A program made the translations under genes and the position numbers. This document shows positions 56,375 to 64,000 of a stretch of DNA of 64,000 nucleotides, one piece after another; the stretch's first letter is position 1, and every line of letters starts with the position of its first letter. The stretch comes from an uncultured beta proteobacterium (GTDB lineage Bacteria; Pseudomonadota; Gammaproteobacteria; Burkholderiales; Burkholderiaceae): contig CAIJNI010000068.1 of assembly GCA_903821995.1 (NCBI GenBank), forward strand, positions 1-64,000, in the 5' to 3' direction. The notes under the pieces are model-generated. The model was given only the letters and a program-made list of their open reading frames with translations. It had not been told where the DNA came from and ran no database searches.

Positions 56375-57715
56375 ATGAAACGAGAAGGAAACCTAGAGGC
56401 ACCCACAAGGCATCCTTTAGACTGGAAGAATCCAGAATTTTATGATCAAGCGAAATTGGATGTTGAGTTAGAAAGAGTATTTGATATTTGCCATGGTTGT
56501 CGAAGGTGTGTGAGTTTATGTGGATCTTTCCCATCTTTATTTGACCTCGTTGATGCTACTGAGGATGGTGAAGTTCATGGCATAGATAAAAAGGATTACG
56601 CTGCAGTTGTAGACCAATGTTATTTGTGTGACCTTTGCTATATGACCAAGTGTCCTTATGTCCCACCCCATGAGTGGAACTTAGATTTTCCTCATTTAAT
56701 GCTGCGCGCTAAAGCAGTCAAGCATGAAAATAAGGGAACTAGTTTTAGGGATAATTTATTATCATCTACCGATAAGCTAGGAAGCTTTGCAGGTATTCCA
56801 ATTGTGACTCAAGCAGTTAATGCCATTAATAAGATTCCTGCAGTACGAACCGTAATGGAGTCAACCTTAGGCGTTGATAAAAATGCTTGGATACCAGAGT
56901 ATGCGCCTAAAAAATTCAAGCAACTTGCCACGAAGTCTTCTGCATGGCCCGTTAAAAACGGCACTAAGACTCCTGGTAAAGTGGTTATTTATGCGACCTG
57001 TTTCATTAATTACAATGAGCCAGGAATTGGTCAAGATCTTATTAAGTTACTCGATCATAATGAGATCCCCTATGAGCTCGTGAATAAAGAGGCATGTTGT
57101 GGCATGCCTAAGTTAGAGCTTGGCGATTTGAATGAAGTTGAGAAACTAAAGGATATAAATATCCCTCAACTGAGTAAATTTGCTAAAGAAGGCTATGCCA
57201 TCCTCACGCCTATTCCTTCCTGTACCTTAATGTTTAAGCAAGAGTTACCTTTAATGTTCCCTGATGAAGTTGATGTGCAGTTGGTGAAAGAAGCGATGTG
57301 GGATCCTTTTGAGTATTTGATTGCAAGGAAAAAAGACGGTTTACTTAAAGAGGACTTTAAGGAAGAACTAGGTCATGTGAGTTATCACGTCCCCTGCCAT
57401 TCACGAGTACAAAACGTAGGTAAGAAGACCGCTGAAACCTTAGAGATGATTCCTGGCACAACAGTGAATGTGGTTGAAAGATGTTCTGGGCATTCAGGTA
57501 CGTGGGGAGTTAAAAAAGAGTTTCATGCTATGGCAATGAAAATTGGTAAGCCAGTGTTTAAAAATATGGCGAATAACGAGCCGGATTATATTAGTTCAGA
57601 TTGCCAGTTGGCTGGACATCATATTGAACAGGGAATGGCAGAGGCTGGCTTAAAGCAAGCAAAAATGATGCACCCTATTTCTTTGGTAGTGAAGGCTTAC
57701 GGTTTAGCAGAATGA
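56375..57715 (+). CDS. GlpC/HdrD-like (Fe-S)-binding oxidoreductase
   Basis: A 446-residue protein with two N-terminal [4Fe-4S] ferredoxin motifs (CHGCRRCVSLC at residues 39-49 and CYLCDLCYMTKCPY near 89-101) and two C-terminal CCG-type domains (NKEACCGMPKLELGD and VPCHSRVQNVGKK...VERCSGHSGTWG) like those of GlpC and heterodisulfide reductase HdrD. The second CCG motif reads CSGH rather than CCG, a variant. No transmembrane helix is evident. It most likely passes electrons between the quinone or thiol pool and the rubrerythrin encoded upstream; DUF3501 follows after 19 bp. Confidence 0.88.
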   Translation: MKREGNLEAPTRHPLDWKNPEFYDQAKLDVELERVFDICHGCRRCVSLCGSFPSLFDLVDATEDGEVHGIDKKDYAAVVDQCYLCDLCYMTKCPYVPPHEWNLDFPHLMLRAKAVKHENKGTSFRDNLLSSTDKLGSFAGIPIVTQAVNAINKIPAVRTVMESTLGVDKNAWIPEYAPKKFKQLATKSSAWPVKNGTKTPGKVVIYATCFINYNEPGIGQDLIKLLDHNEIPYELVNKEACCGMPKLELGDLNEVEKLKDINIPQLSKFAKEGYAILTPIPSCTLMFKQELPLMFPDEVDVQLVKEAMWDPFEYLIARKKDGLLKEDFKEELGHVSYHVPCHSRVQNVGKKTAETLEMIPGTTVNVVERCSGHSGTWGVKKEFHAMAMKIGKPVFKNMANNEPDYISSDCQLAGHHIEQGMAEAGLKQAKMMHPISLVVKAYGLAE

Positions 57716-57734
57716 CATTTAATTGAGAATAAAG

Positions 57735-58340
57735 ATGATGAAAAGAGAAGAAATAACAGGAAAATTATTGCGCGATCAACTAATGACATTAGAGACCTAT
57801 CATAAGGCTAGACCGCAATTTCGTGAAAAAGCGATTGCAGAGAGAAAGAAACGAACTATTCGGCTTGGTGAGCATTTAAGTCTTATATTTGAAAATACTT
57901 TTTTAATCCAATATCAAATTCAAGAAATATTAAGAGTTGAAAAGGTGTTTACGGAAGAAGGGATTGAAGATGAGTTACAAGCTTATATTCCATTAATTCC
58001 AGATGGATCCAATTTTAAAGCCACAATGATGCTTGAGTATCCCAATGAAGCAGACCGACACATTGCATTGGCTAAACTAATTGGTGTAGAGGATAGAACC
58101 TTTATTCAAATAGAAGGTCAGCCAAGAGTTTATGGTATTGCGGATGAAGATTTAGATCGATCGACTGCAACAAAGACTTCGGCAGTTCATTTTATAAGGT
58201 ATGAGTTAACGCTTGATATGAAAAGGGCCCTACAGGCAGGAGCTCAAATGATGATAGGGTGCGACCATTCACAGTACCCCATGCATGTCGATTCCATTGC
58301 CCCAGAAACATTAGCTTCATTCATCAGCGATTTAACATGA
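57735..58340 (+). CDS. DUF3501 family protein
   Basis: A 201-residue soluble protein from the ATG at 57735 (the ORF track uses an upstream TTG). It carries the DUF3501 pattern: REEITGKLLRDQLMTLETYHKARPQFREKAIAERKKRTIRLGEHLSLIFEN, then a mixed alpha/beta domain ending in AVHFIRYELTLDMKRALQAGAQMMIGCDHSQYPM. A single Cys near the C-terminus lies in a GCDH segment. The biochemical role is unknown. It is 19 bp behind the Fe-S oxidoreductase and part of the rubrerythrin operon, an association I recall as recurrent in proteobacteria. Confidence 0.85.
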   Translation: MMKREEITGKLLRDQLMTLETYHKARPQFREKAIAERKKRTIRLGEHLSLIFENTFLIQYQIQEILRVEKVFTEEGIEDELQAYIPLIPDGSNFKATMMLEYPNEADRHIALAKLIGVEDRTFIQIEGQPRVYGIADEDLDRSTATKTSAVHFIRYELTLDMKRALQAGAQMMIGCDHSQYPMHVDSIAPETLASFISDLT

Positions 58341-58399
58341 TTCTGAGTCAAAAAAATAGTCAAGTTAAAAGTGGAAGATTTTTGTTGGATAATAGCTAG

Positions 58400-59305
58400 G
58401 TGAAATTATCTAACACTTTTGACTTTGTGCTGCTGAGTGCTTTGTGGGGCGGATCCTATCTGTTTATCAGATATACAGTAGGTTACATAGAGCCAATTGC
58501 CTTAGCTGAAATGAGAATGCTCACCGCAAGTATTGTATTAGGACTTTTAGTCCTATCTAAAAAAGAGTGGCGACAGCAAGTTTTTAGTTATCGAAAGAAA
58601 TTAAGAACTTTATCGATAGTGGCGTTCTTTAACTCGGCTTTTCCTTTTGCAGTAATTACATACTCCATGCAACATATGAGCGCTGGGGTTGGGGCCGTGA
58701 TTAATTCCACATCTCCTATATGGACTGCAATTGTTGGGGTCATTTGGTACCGAAATGTGATGGGATGGAGTAAGTATTTAGGTTTGGTTTTAGGATTTTT
58801 TGGGATTATTTTTTTAATGTGGGGTAAGGCGAGCTTTACGAATGATGGCTTAGGTTTTGCCATATTAGCCAGCATGATTGGGACATTCTCATATGGGATT
58901 TCATCCAACTACATTAAACATTATGCGAATGATTTTGAGCCCATACCCATGACTTTTATCACCATGTTTATTGGTGCGCTGATGTTGTTATTGCCTGCAT
59001 TAACGCAAATTCCAACTGAGCCTATGCCAATTTCAGCATGGGCAGGAATGCTTTGCTTAGGTGTTGGATCAACTGCAATAGCGTATATTCTATTTTATAG
59101 ACTTGCAACGAATACCAGTGCGACACTGGCGATTACGGTTACTTTTTTAGTGCCTGTTTTTGGAATGTTGTGGGGTTGGTTGTTCTTAAATGAAACCTTA
59201 ACATTGCACATGATGGTTGGTGCTGGGATTGTTTTATTAGGAACGGGATTAACGGTCGGTGTTATTAATTTTGATCGTTTTAGAACCAAACCAAAGTTTC
59301 TCTAG
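58400..59305 (+). CDS. DMT superfamily transporter (EamA domains)
   Basis: A 301-residue membrane protein with ten helices in two EamA repeats (FDFVLLSALWGGSYLFIRYTVGYIEPIALAEMRML; VINSTSPIWTAIVGVIWYRN; ATLAITVTFLVPVFGMLWGWLFLNE). It starts with GTG at 58400, 60 bp after DUF3501. It is a different subgroup from the EamA protein at 6.8-7.7 kb. Substrate unknown. It converges with tupC across an 7-bp gap. Confidence 0.88.
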   Translation: MKLSNTFDFVLLSALWGGSYLFIRYTVGYIEPIALAEMRMLTASIVLGLLVLSKKEWRQQVFSYRKKLRTLSIVAFFNSAFPFAVITYSMQHMSAGVGAVINSTSPIWTAIVGVIWYRNVMGWSKYLGLVLGFFGIIFLMWGKASFTNDGLGFAILASMIGTFSYGISSNYIKHYANDFEPIPMTFITMFIGALMLLLPALTQIPTEPMPISAWAGMLCLGVGSTAIAYILFYRLATNTSATLAITVTFLVPVFGMLWGWLFLNETLTLHMMVGAGIVLLGTGLTVGVINFDRFRTKPKFL

Positions 59306-59312
59306 GTCCAAT

Positions 59313-60023
59313 CTATTGGCTACTCCAGCCTAATTTTCTTTCAATAAAACGTTGACCTAATTCTGTTTGTGGTTTCTGAAAAAAAGTTCTAGTCTTACCA
59401 GTTTCAATCACTTCACCTTGAGATAGAAAAACAATATCTTCTGAGAGTCGCTTGACCTGAGCTAAATCATGACTCGCGATTAAAAACTTAGTCCCATTAA
59501 TAATCATTTTTTTGATGAGTAATTCACTTTGGTCTGTTGCGCTTGGATCAATACTCGATGTGGGTTCGTCTAACAGCACAAGATCTGCCCCTAATAATTG
59601 GGCTCGAGCTAAAAAAACACGTTGTTTTTCACCAGCTGAAATCTTTGTTGCAGGTCTATCTGCAATTTTCATTAGTCCAAAATCCATTAATGCTTCTTCA
59701 ATTTGTGCGTGAGTTAATTTCTTGACGCGTCCTTTAAGCATTTTTAAGTTATCTCGGACTGACATTTTTATTAAATGGGCATCATGAAGTACCATGGATG
59801 TTGATTTAAATTCTGAATAGATTTTTCCTGCAGTTGGCAATAGTAATCCTTGGATCAATTTTAAGAGAGTGGTTTTCCCAGAACCATTTGGTCCAATGAT
59901 TGCGGTGACAGAATGTACAGACAAAGAGAGTTCTGGAATTCTTAATATAAGTTCCGAGCGCAAATTTTCATTTGAGTTGTATTCGATATCTCTCATAGAG
60001 ATAGTCAGTATTTGATCAGCCAT
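59313..60023 (-). CDS. tupC: Tungstate ABC transporter ATP-binding protein
   Basis: A 236-residue ABC ATPase with Walker A GPNGSGKTTLLK, Q-loop MVLHDAHLIKMSV, signature KISAGEKQRVFLARA, and Walker B LVLLDEPTSSIDP. It powers uptake through the TupB permease, whose gene overlaps its start by 8 bp. Assignment to tungstate rests on the TupA receptor in the same operon. Confidence 0.9.
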   Translation of the reverse strand: MADQILTISMRDIEYNSNENLRSELILRIPELSLSVHSVTAIIGPNGSGKTTLLKLIQGLLLPTAGKIYSEFKSTSMVLHDAHLIKMSVRDNLKMLKGRVKKLTHAQIEEALMDFGLMKIADRPATKISAGEKQRVFLARAQLLGADLVLLDEPTSSIDPSATDQSELLIKKMIINGTKFLIASHDLAQVKRLSEDIVFLSQGEVIETGKTRTFFQKPQTELGQRFIERKLGWSSQ

Positions 60024-60711
60024 ATTTCGCTTCAGTATTACTTTTTAAGAAGTAAATCAAAACATTAACGATTAAAACAATTGCAAGCAAAACAAAGCCC
60101 AAAGCCAGAGCTAGTGGTAAATCGCCCTTACTGGTCTCTAATGAAATTGCCGTAGTCATAGTTCTAGTGGAATGTGCAATATTGCCGCCGACAATCATGA
60201 CGGCGCCGACTTCAGAAATGGCCCTACCAAAGCCAGCCAAAATAGCAATACTAAGAGAAAAACGACAATCCCAAAGAATCCATTTAATTCGAGAAATCAC
60301 CCCTAGACCGAGTGCCTTTAGTGTTTCACCATGAATATTCCAACCGTCAGCGATGATTTGTCGTGAGAGTGCTGCGATGATTGGGGTAGTGAGAATAGTT
60401 TGCGCTAGGATCATCCCCTTAATCGAAAATAACCAATTCAGATTACCCAAAGGTCCATTTCTAGTAAGTAAGAGATACACAAGAACACCAACAATGACAG
60501 TGGGAATACTCATCAAGCTATTTAAAAGAATGATGACAAGGCGTCTTCCCCAAAAATGTTGAGTTGCAACAAAGCCTCCTAGAGGAAGGCCCAAAAGGGT
60601 CCCCAGAAACAGTGCTGAAATACTGACTTCAAGTGAAACCCAGATGATGTGCCAGACATCAACATTCAACTGAAGCAGAAGTTCAATTGCTTGGCTAAAC
60701 TCATTCAACAT
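60016..60711 (-). CDS. tupB: Tungstate ABC transporter permease
   Basis: A 231-residue permease with about five to six helices and the EAA-loop-like segment ISRIKWILWDCRFSLSIAILAGFGRAISEVGAVMIVGGN, close to the TupB/ModB type. I chose the ATG at 60711 (MLNEFSQAIELLLQLN) because the 35 upstream residues of the ORF-track frame overlap tupA and are not family-like. It lies 17 bp after tupA. Confidence 0.9.
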   Translation of the reverse strand: MLNEFSQAIELLLQLNVDVWHIIWVSLEVSISALFLGTLLGLPLGGFVATQHFWGRRLVIILLNSLMSIPTVIVGVLVYLLLTRNGPLGNLNWLFSIKGMILAQTILTTPIIAALSRQIIADGWNIHGETLKALGLGVISRIKWILWDCRFSLSIAILAGFGRAISEVGAVMIVGGNIAHSTRTMTTAISLETSKGDLPLALALGFVLLAIVLIVNVLIYFLKSNTEAKYG

Positions 60712-60728
60712 GAAGTTAGGTACCGATC

Positions 60729-61556
60729 CTATTGAGAGGCATTTGGAAAAAACAATTGTTGACCAGATATTTTGTAGGAGGCAATTATTTTTTGACCTTC
60801 CGGAGATATAAGCCAATCTATAAACATTTGTCCCTCTTTTACTTTAGTTTGTGGATTTTTGTCAGGATTAACCAGCATGACCCCATATTGGTTAAATAGT
60901 TGTGAATCACCTTCAAATAGAATTTTTAAATCGCCACGGTTTTTAAAGGAAATCCATGTGCCACGGTCAGCTAGAATATAGGCGTTCATTGCTGAAGCCG
61001 TATTAAGTGCAGGCCCCATACCAGATCCTGTTTCTTTATACCAAGCTTGTTTTGTGGCGCTTGGGCTCATAGCAATCATGTTCCAATAGCGTAATTCAGC
61101 AGCATGAGTACCACTTTTGTCTCCTCTAGAAACAAATGTAGCTCCTTGGTTATATATTCTTGTGAATACAGTTTGAGTATCTTTGCTTTGCGCTATATTT
61201 GCAGGATCCGTTTTAGGGCCAATTAATACAAAATCGTTATACATGACGTTGTAGCGAGTTCGACTAAACCCTTGGGATAAAAATTTTTCTTCAGCTTGTT
61301 TATCATGAACGAGCACCACATCAGCATCACCACGGCGGCCCATATCCAGGGCTTGGCCTGTTCCGACAGCTACAGCTTTAGCAATAATTCCAGTTTTCTT
61401 TTCAAAGGCGGGTAATAGAAATTCCAATAGCCCAGATTGCTCTGTCGACGTGGTCGATGCAATCACGATTGAGGTTTGTGCAAAGAGTGGATGTATTGTC
61501 AGGAATGCCAATAAAGGAATACTGATCAATTTCAGGGATTTAAGATAGAGCCACAT
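60729..61556 (-). CDS. tupA: Tungstate ABC transporter substrate-binding protein
   Basis: A 275-residue periplasmic receptor with a signal peptide (LKSLKLISIPLLAFLTIHPLFAQ). The oxyanion-binding motif ASTTSTEQSGLLEFLLPAFEKKTG and AVAVGTGQALDMGRRGDADVVLVHDKQAEEKF are hallmarks of TupA, which binds tungstate with much higher affinity than molybdate. SRGDKSGTHAAELRYW also fits. The start codon lies in a 28-bp tandem duplication. No tungsten enzyme is encoded here; a tungsten formate dehydrogenase elsewhere is the likely beneficiary. Confidence 0.93.
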   Translation of the reverse strand: MWLYLKSLKLISIPLLAFLTIHPLFAQTSIVIASTTSTEQSGLLEFLLPAFEKKTGIIAKAVAVGTGQALDMGRRGDADVVLVHDKQAEEKFLSQGFSRTRYNVMYNDFVLIGPKTDPANIAQSKDTQTVFTRIYNQGATFVSRGDKSGTHAAELRYWNMIAMSPSATKQAWYKETGSGMGPALNTASAMNAYILADRGTWISFKNRGDLKILFEGDSQLFNQYGVMLVNPDKNPQTKVKEGQMFIDWLISPEGQKIIASYKISGQQLFFPNASQ

Positions 61557-61609
61557 TTAAATATAAGGGATAATTAGTAATCATTTAAATATAAGGGATA
61601 ATTAGTAAT
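61554..61609. repeat. 28-bp perfect tandem duplication including the tupA start codon
   Basis: Two adjacent identical 28-bp units (61554-61581 and 61582-61609), each beginning CATTTAAATATAAGGG on the plus strand. On the minus strand each unit ends with ATG; the proximal one is the tupA start. The distal ATG opens a 14-codon frame (minus, 61584-61540) that is out of frame with tupA and stops inside its fifth to sixth codons, a potential short upstream ORF. No Shine-Dalgarno sequence is visible in either copy. Confidence 0.85.
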
Positions 61610-61684
61610 GATTGGGTCAAGAACAATCTATTATCTACGTGTTTTAGTGATGTGAGTAAACCGCCTTTATTTTATTGAAAAAAT

Positions 61685-62158
61685 ATGAAAATCTTAAAAG
61701 ACAATATCCTTTCCCTGGTTTTATCGGGCGCCTTAACTTTATTTCTGACTCAAGCATCAGCTCAAGTGGCTGTTAATGGAAATATCCAGGTTGGTAACAC
61801 CTTTATTCGAGGGACGGTATCTGGCCAAACAGCGACAGGTGGATTTTTAGTGATTACCAATAGTGGTTCAGTATCAGATAAGTTGATTGGTGTTTCAAGT
61901 TCAACGATTGGAGAACTAGAGATTCATGAGATGAAGATGGAAGGTAACCGGATGCTCATGCGTGAGATTTCAGCATTAGAAATACCTGCTAAAAGTAAGG
62001 TTGAGTTAAAGCCAGGAGGCTATCACTTGATGATTACTGGGCTAAAGAAACCACTTCAAGAAGGGGAGATTTTGCCGATTCGTTTGAAATTTGAAAAAGC
62101 AGGCGAACTTACTGTAGATTTCCCAGTTAAATCTTTATCCACAATGAAGATGCACTAA
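61685..62158 (+). CDS. Copper chaperone PCu(A)C
   Basis: A 157-residue periplasmic protein with a signal peptide (ILSLVLSGALTLFLTQASAQ). It carries the complete Cu(I)-binding motif H-X10-M-X21-H-X-M (starting at HEMKMEG and ending at HLM). PCu(A)C proteins deliver copper to cytochrome c oxidase CuA or CuB sites, usually with Sco proteins; none is adjacent here. It is divergent from tupA. Its stop codon sits in the loop of a 13-bp perfect stem. Confidence 0.93.
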   Translation: MKILKDNILSLVLSGALTLFLTQASAQVAVNGNIQVGNTFIRGTVSGQTATGGFLVITNSGSVSDKLIGVSSSTIGELEIHEMKMEGNRMLMREISALEIPAKSKVELKPGGYHLMITGLKKPLQEGEILPIRLKFEKAGELTVDFPVKSLSTMKMH

Positions 62159-62175
62159 TAGCGCATCTTCATTGT
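62141..62175. terminator. 13-bp perfect inverted repeat between the copper chaperone and ilvD
   Basis: ACAATGAAGATGC (62141-62153) and GCATCTTCATTGT (62163-62175) form a perfect stem around a nine-base loop that contains the chaperone TAA stop. The genes converge here and ilvD ends at 62185. There is no U run on the plus strand, so it may work as a bidirectional terminator with little U tract or as an mRNA 3' stabiliser. Confidence 0.55.
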
Positions 62176-62184
62176 CTCTAGGAT

Positions 62185-63897
62185 TTACTCTTTATCGAGA
62201 TTAAGGTTGAGGTCAGTCACAGCGCCAAGACTTGCTGAGCTTGCCAGTTTGGCATATTTTGCTAGAATCCCGCGGGTATAGCGGGGGGCAGGTTTTTTCC
62301 AAGCGGCCCTTCTTTTTGAAATTTCATCCTCTGGAACATTGAGTTGAATCAGTTGTGTGTGCGCATCAATCGTGATGGAATCATTCTCTTCAATAAGGGC
62401 AATGGTTCCTCCAACATAGGCCTCTGGAGCAACGTGGCCGACAACCATTCCCCATGTGCCGCCAGAAAAACGTCCGTCAGTAATTAACCCAACGGTTTCG
62501 CCTAAGCCTTGTCCAATCAGTGCGGAAGTAGGTGATAGCATCTCACGCATTCCGGGGCCACCTTTTGGACCTTCGTATCGAATGACGACAACATCTCCGT
62601 GGGTAATTTTACTGGCCATGATCGCTGCCATAGCATCATCTTCGGAGTCAAATACTCTTGCAGGACCGGTAATAGAGGGATTTTTTAAACCAGTAATTTT
62701 TGCAACGCAGCCTTCTGGAGAAATATTGCCTTTTAAAATTGCGAGATGACCTTCCTTATACATAGGGTTTGATAAGGGACGAATAACATCAAATTTAGGG
62801 TCTAAAGTAGATGGAACATCTTTTAATGTTTCGGCGATTGTTTTGCCAGTGATTGTGATGCAGTCGCCATGAAGCATGCCTCCATCAAGGAGTAATTTCA
62901 TCACTTGGGGGATGCCCCCAGCTTCATGAAGATCTGTTGCTAGATACCTCCCAGACGGTTTCATATCGACTAGGACTGGAACCTTCCTACGAATTCTCTC
63001 GAAATCATCAATCGTCCACTCAACTTCTGCAGCGCTAGCGATAGCTAAAAAGTGTAAAACTGCATTGGTTGATCCGCCAACAGCCATGATCACGCTGACT
63101 GCATTCTCAATTGATTTCTTAGTGATGATATCCCTAGGGCATAAATTATTTTTAACTGCTTCAATTAAGACCTGAGCAGACTCAATCGTGCTATCAATTT
63201 TTTCTTGGTCGATGTTAGACATCGTAGAGGAGTAGGGGAGACTCATACCAAGAGCCTCGAAGGCAGAGCTCATTGTATTTGCGGTGTACATCCCGCCACA
63301 TGAACCACTGCTTGGGCAGGCATTTTGTTCGACACCTTTTAAGTCCTCTGCACTGAGTCGTCCGGAAGTGAATTCACCGACAGCTTCAAAGGCTGAAACA
63401 ATATTGAGTACTTTGCCTTTGTAATGACCTGGTTTAATGGTGCCGCCATAAACATAAATACTAGGAACATTGGTTCTTGCCATAGCCATCATGCCACCAG
63501 GCATATTTTTATCGCATCCACCAATAACAATAACGCCGTCTTGCCATAAGCCATTGACACAAGTTTCGATACTATCGGCAATGACTTCCCTGGATATTAA
63601 GGAATATTTCATACCTTCAGTTCCCATTCCCATACCATCTGAAATCGTGGGTGTGCCAAAAATTTGTGAGTTTGCTCCGCCATTTTCTAGAGCATCCACA
63701 GCAGCATCTGCAAGGACCTGTAGGCCACTATTGCATGGTGTAATAGTAGAATGACCATTAGCAACACCAATCATGGGTTTTTGAAAATCAGATTCTTGGT
63801 ATCCCATGGCGTAATACATCGATCGATTAGGTGCACGGGCAACACCTTCAGTAATGTTTTTTGAGCGACGATTTGAGGGGGTTTTTTGATCTGACAT
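62185..63897 (-). CDS. ilvD: Dihydroxy-acid dehydratase
   Basis: An Fe-S dehydratase in valine, isoleucine and leucine synthesis, forming 2-keto acids from dihydroxy acids. The ATG at 63897, with GGAGATTC just upstream, gives 570 residues; the ORF-track TTG is four codons earlier within that ribosome site. Cluster ligands are seen in [20 protein letters not shown] and [18 protein letters not shown], and the C-terminal [22 protein letters not shown] and [21 protein letters not shown] are conserved. It is complete, ending 103 bp before the right edge of the window. Confidence 0.97.
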   Translation of the reverse strand: MSDQKTPSNRRSKNITEGVARAPNRSMYYAMGYQESDFQKPMIGVANGHSTITPCNSGLQVLADAAVDALENGGANSQIFGTPTISDGMGMGTEGMKYSLISREVIADSIETCVNGLWQDGVIVIGGCDKNMPGGMMAMARTNVPSIYVYGGTIKPGHYKGKVLNIVSAFEAVGEFTSGRLSAEDLKGVEQNACPSSGSCGGMYTANTMSSAFEALGMSLPYSSTMSNIDQEKIDSTIESAQVLIEAVKNNLCPRDIITKKSIENAVSVIMAVGGSTNAVLHFLAIASAAEVEWTIDDFERIRRKVPVLVDMKPSGRYLATDLHEAGGIPQVMKLLLDGGMLHGDCITITGKTIAETLKDVPSTLDPKFDVIRPLSNPMYKEGHLAILKGNISPEGCVAKITGLKNPSITGPARVFDSEDDAMAAIMASKITHGDVVVIRYEGPKGGPGMREMLSPTSALIGQGLGETVGLITDGRFSGGTWGMVVGHVAPEAYVGGTIALIEENDSITIDAHTQLIQLNVPEDEISKRRAAWKKPAPRYTRGILAKYAKLASSASLGAVTDLNLNLDKE

Positions 63898-64000
63898 CAG
63901 AATCTCCAAAGCATTTAGTGTTGGTTGAAATTATAGAAGAACTCTATTTTGCCGTTTTTTTTAATAGATGCGGTAAATTATCTCAAATTAGGAATATTTC

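Overview
The window is a contiguous piece of a low-GC betaproteobacterial chromosome. Gene content points to Burkholderiales, most likely Polynucleobacter or a close relative: an argH/hemCDXY block, nadE next to glnB, a K+-independent H+-pyrophosphatase, a Bug-type solute receptor, and a tandem cphA'/cphA cyanophycin synthetase pair. The genus is inferred from content and AT-rich composition; no marker gene comparison was possible. Almost all genes are intact and densely packed. There is no prophage, CRISPR array or rRNA operon. The only recognisable mobile DNA is an IS200/IS605 remnant at the left edge.

Layout. 1-516: decayed IS605-type element with a broken tnpB; its right end supplies the last codons of argH. 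491-5808: argH (minus) opposite hemC-hemD-hemX-hemY (plus), for tetrapyrrole synthesis. 5865-8094: a small membrane protein, a short-chain dehydrogenase, a drug/metabolite transporter and the PII protein GlnB. 8153-12649: nadE, soluble pyrophosphatase ppa and membrane pyrophosphatase hppA. 12733-18231: trxB, ftsK, lolA, serS and tRNA-Ser(CGA). 18385-24830: an accessory catabolic island with an IclR regulator divergent from a Bug receptor, a racemase-family enzyme, a CitE-type lyase, an acyl-CoA dehydrogenase, a class III CoA-transferase and a MaoC hydratase. This gene set resembles bacterial itaconate/C5-dicarboxylate degradation, and an 18-bp perfect palindrome sits in the divergent promoter. 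24932-31913: envelope proteins, a haloacid dehalogenase, an M23 peptidase, an alpha/beta hydrolase, an APC transporter and a PsiF-like small protein. 31971-34895: a membrane-anchored glutamate-synthase-like flavoprotein paired with a membrane-tethered TAXI receptor. 34897-41548: an M50 protease, a DODA-type dioxygenase, pirin, DUF2798, an RhlE helicase, msrA, pdxH and tcdA.

41531-49237 is a cyanophycin locus. A DUF1854 protein and an ABC exporter-type protein with a zinc finger are read to the left; cphA' and cphA are read to the right. CphA' has lost the P-loop of its Mur-ligase domain, while CphA keeps it. 49446-55626: an amino-acid permease, an acyltransferase, fbp and pepN. 55853-58340: rubrerythrin, a GlpC/HdrD-like Fe-S protein and DUF3501, a compact redox module of unknown function. 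58400-63897: a DMT transporter, the tungstate ABC transporter tupABC (with a 28-bp tandem duplication that copies the tupA start codon), a PCu(A)C copper chaperone and ilvD.

The least described systems are the cyanophycin-linked ABC transporter/DUF1854 pair, the rubrerythrin-FeS-DUF3501 operon, the GltB-like/TAXI pair and the IclR-controlled CoA-ester operon. All functional statements rest on motif recognition and context; no similarity search was run.
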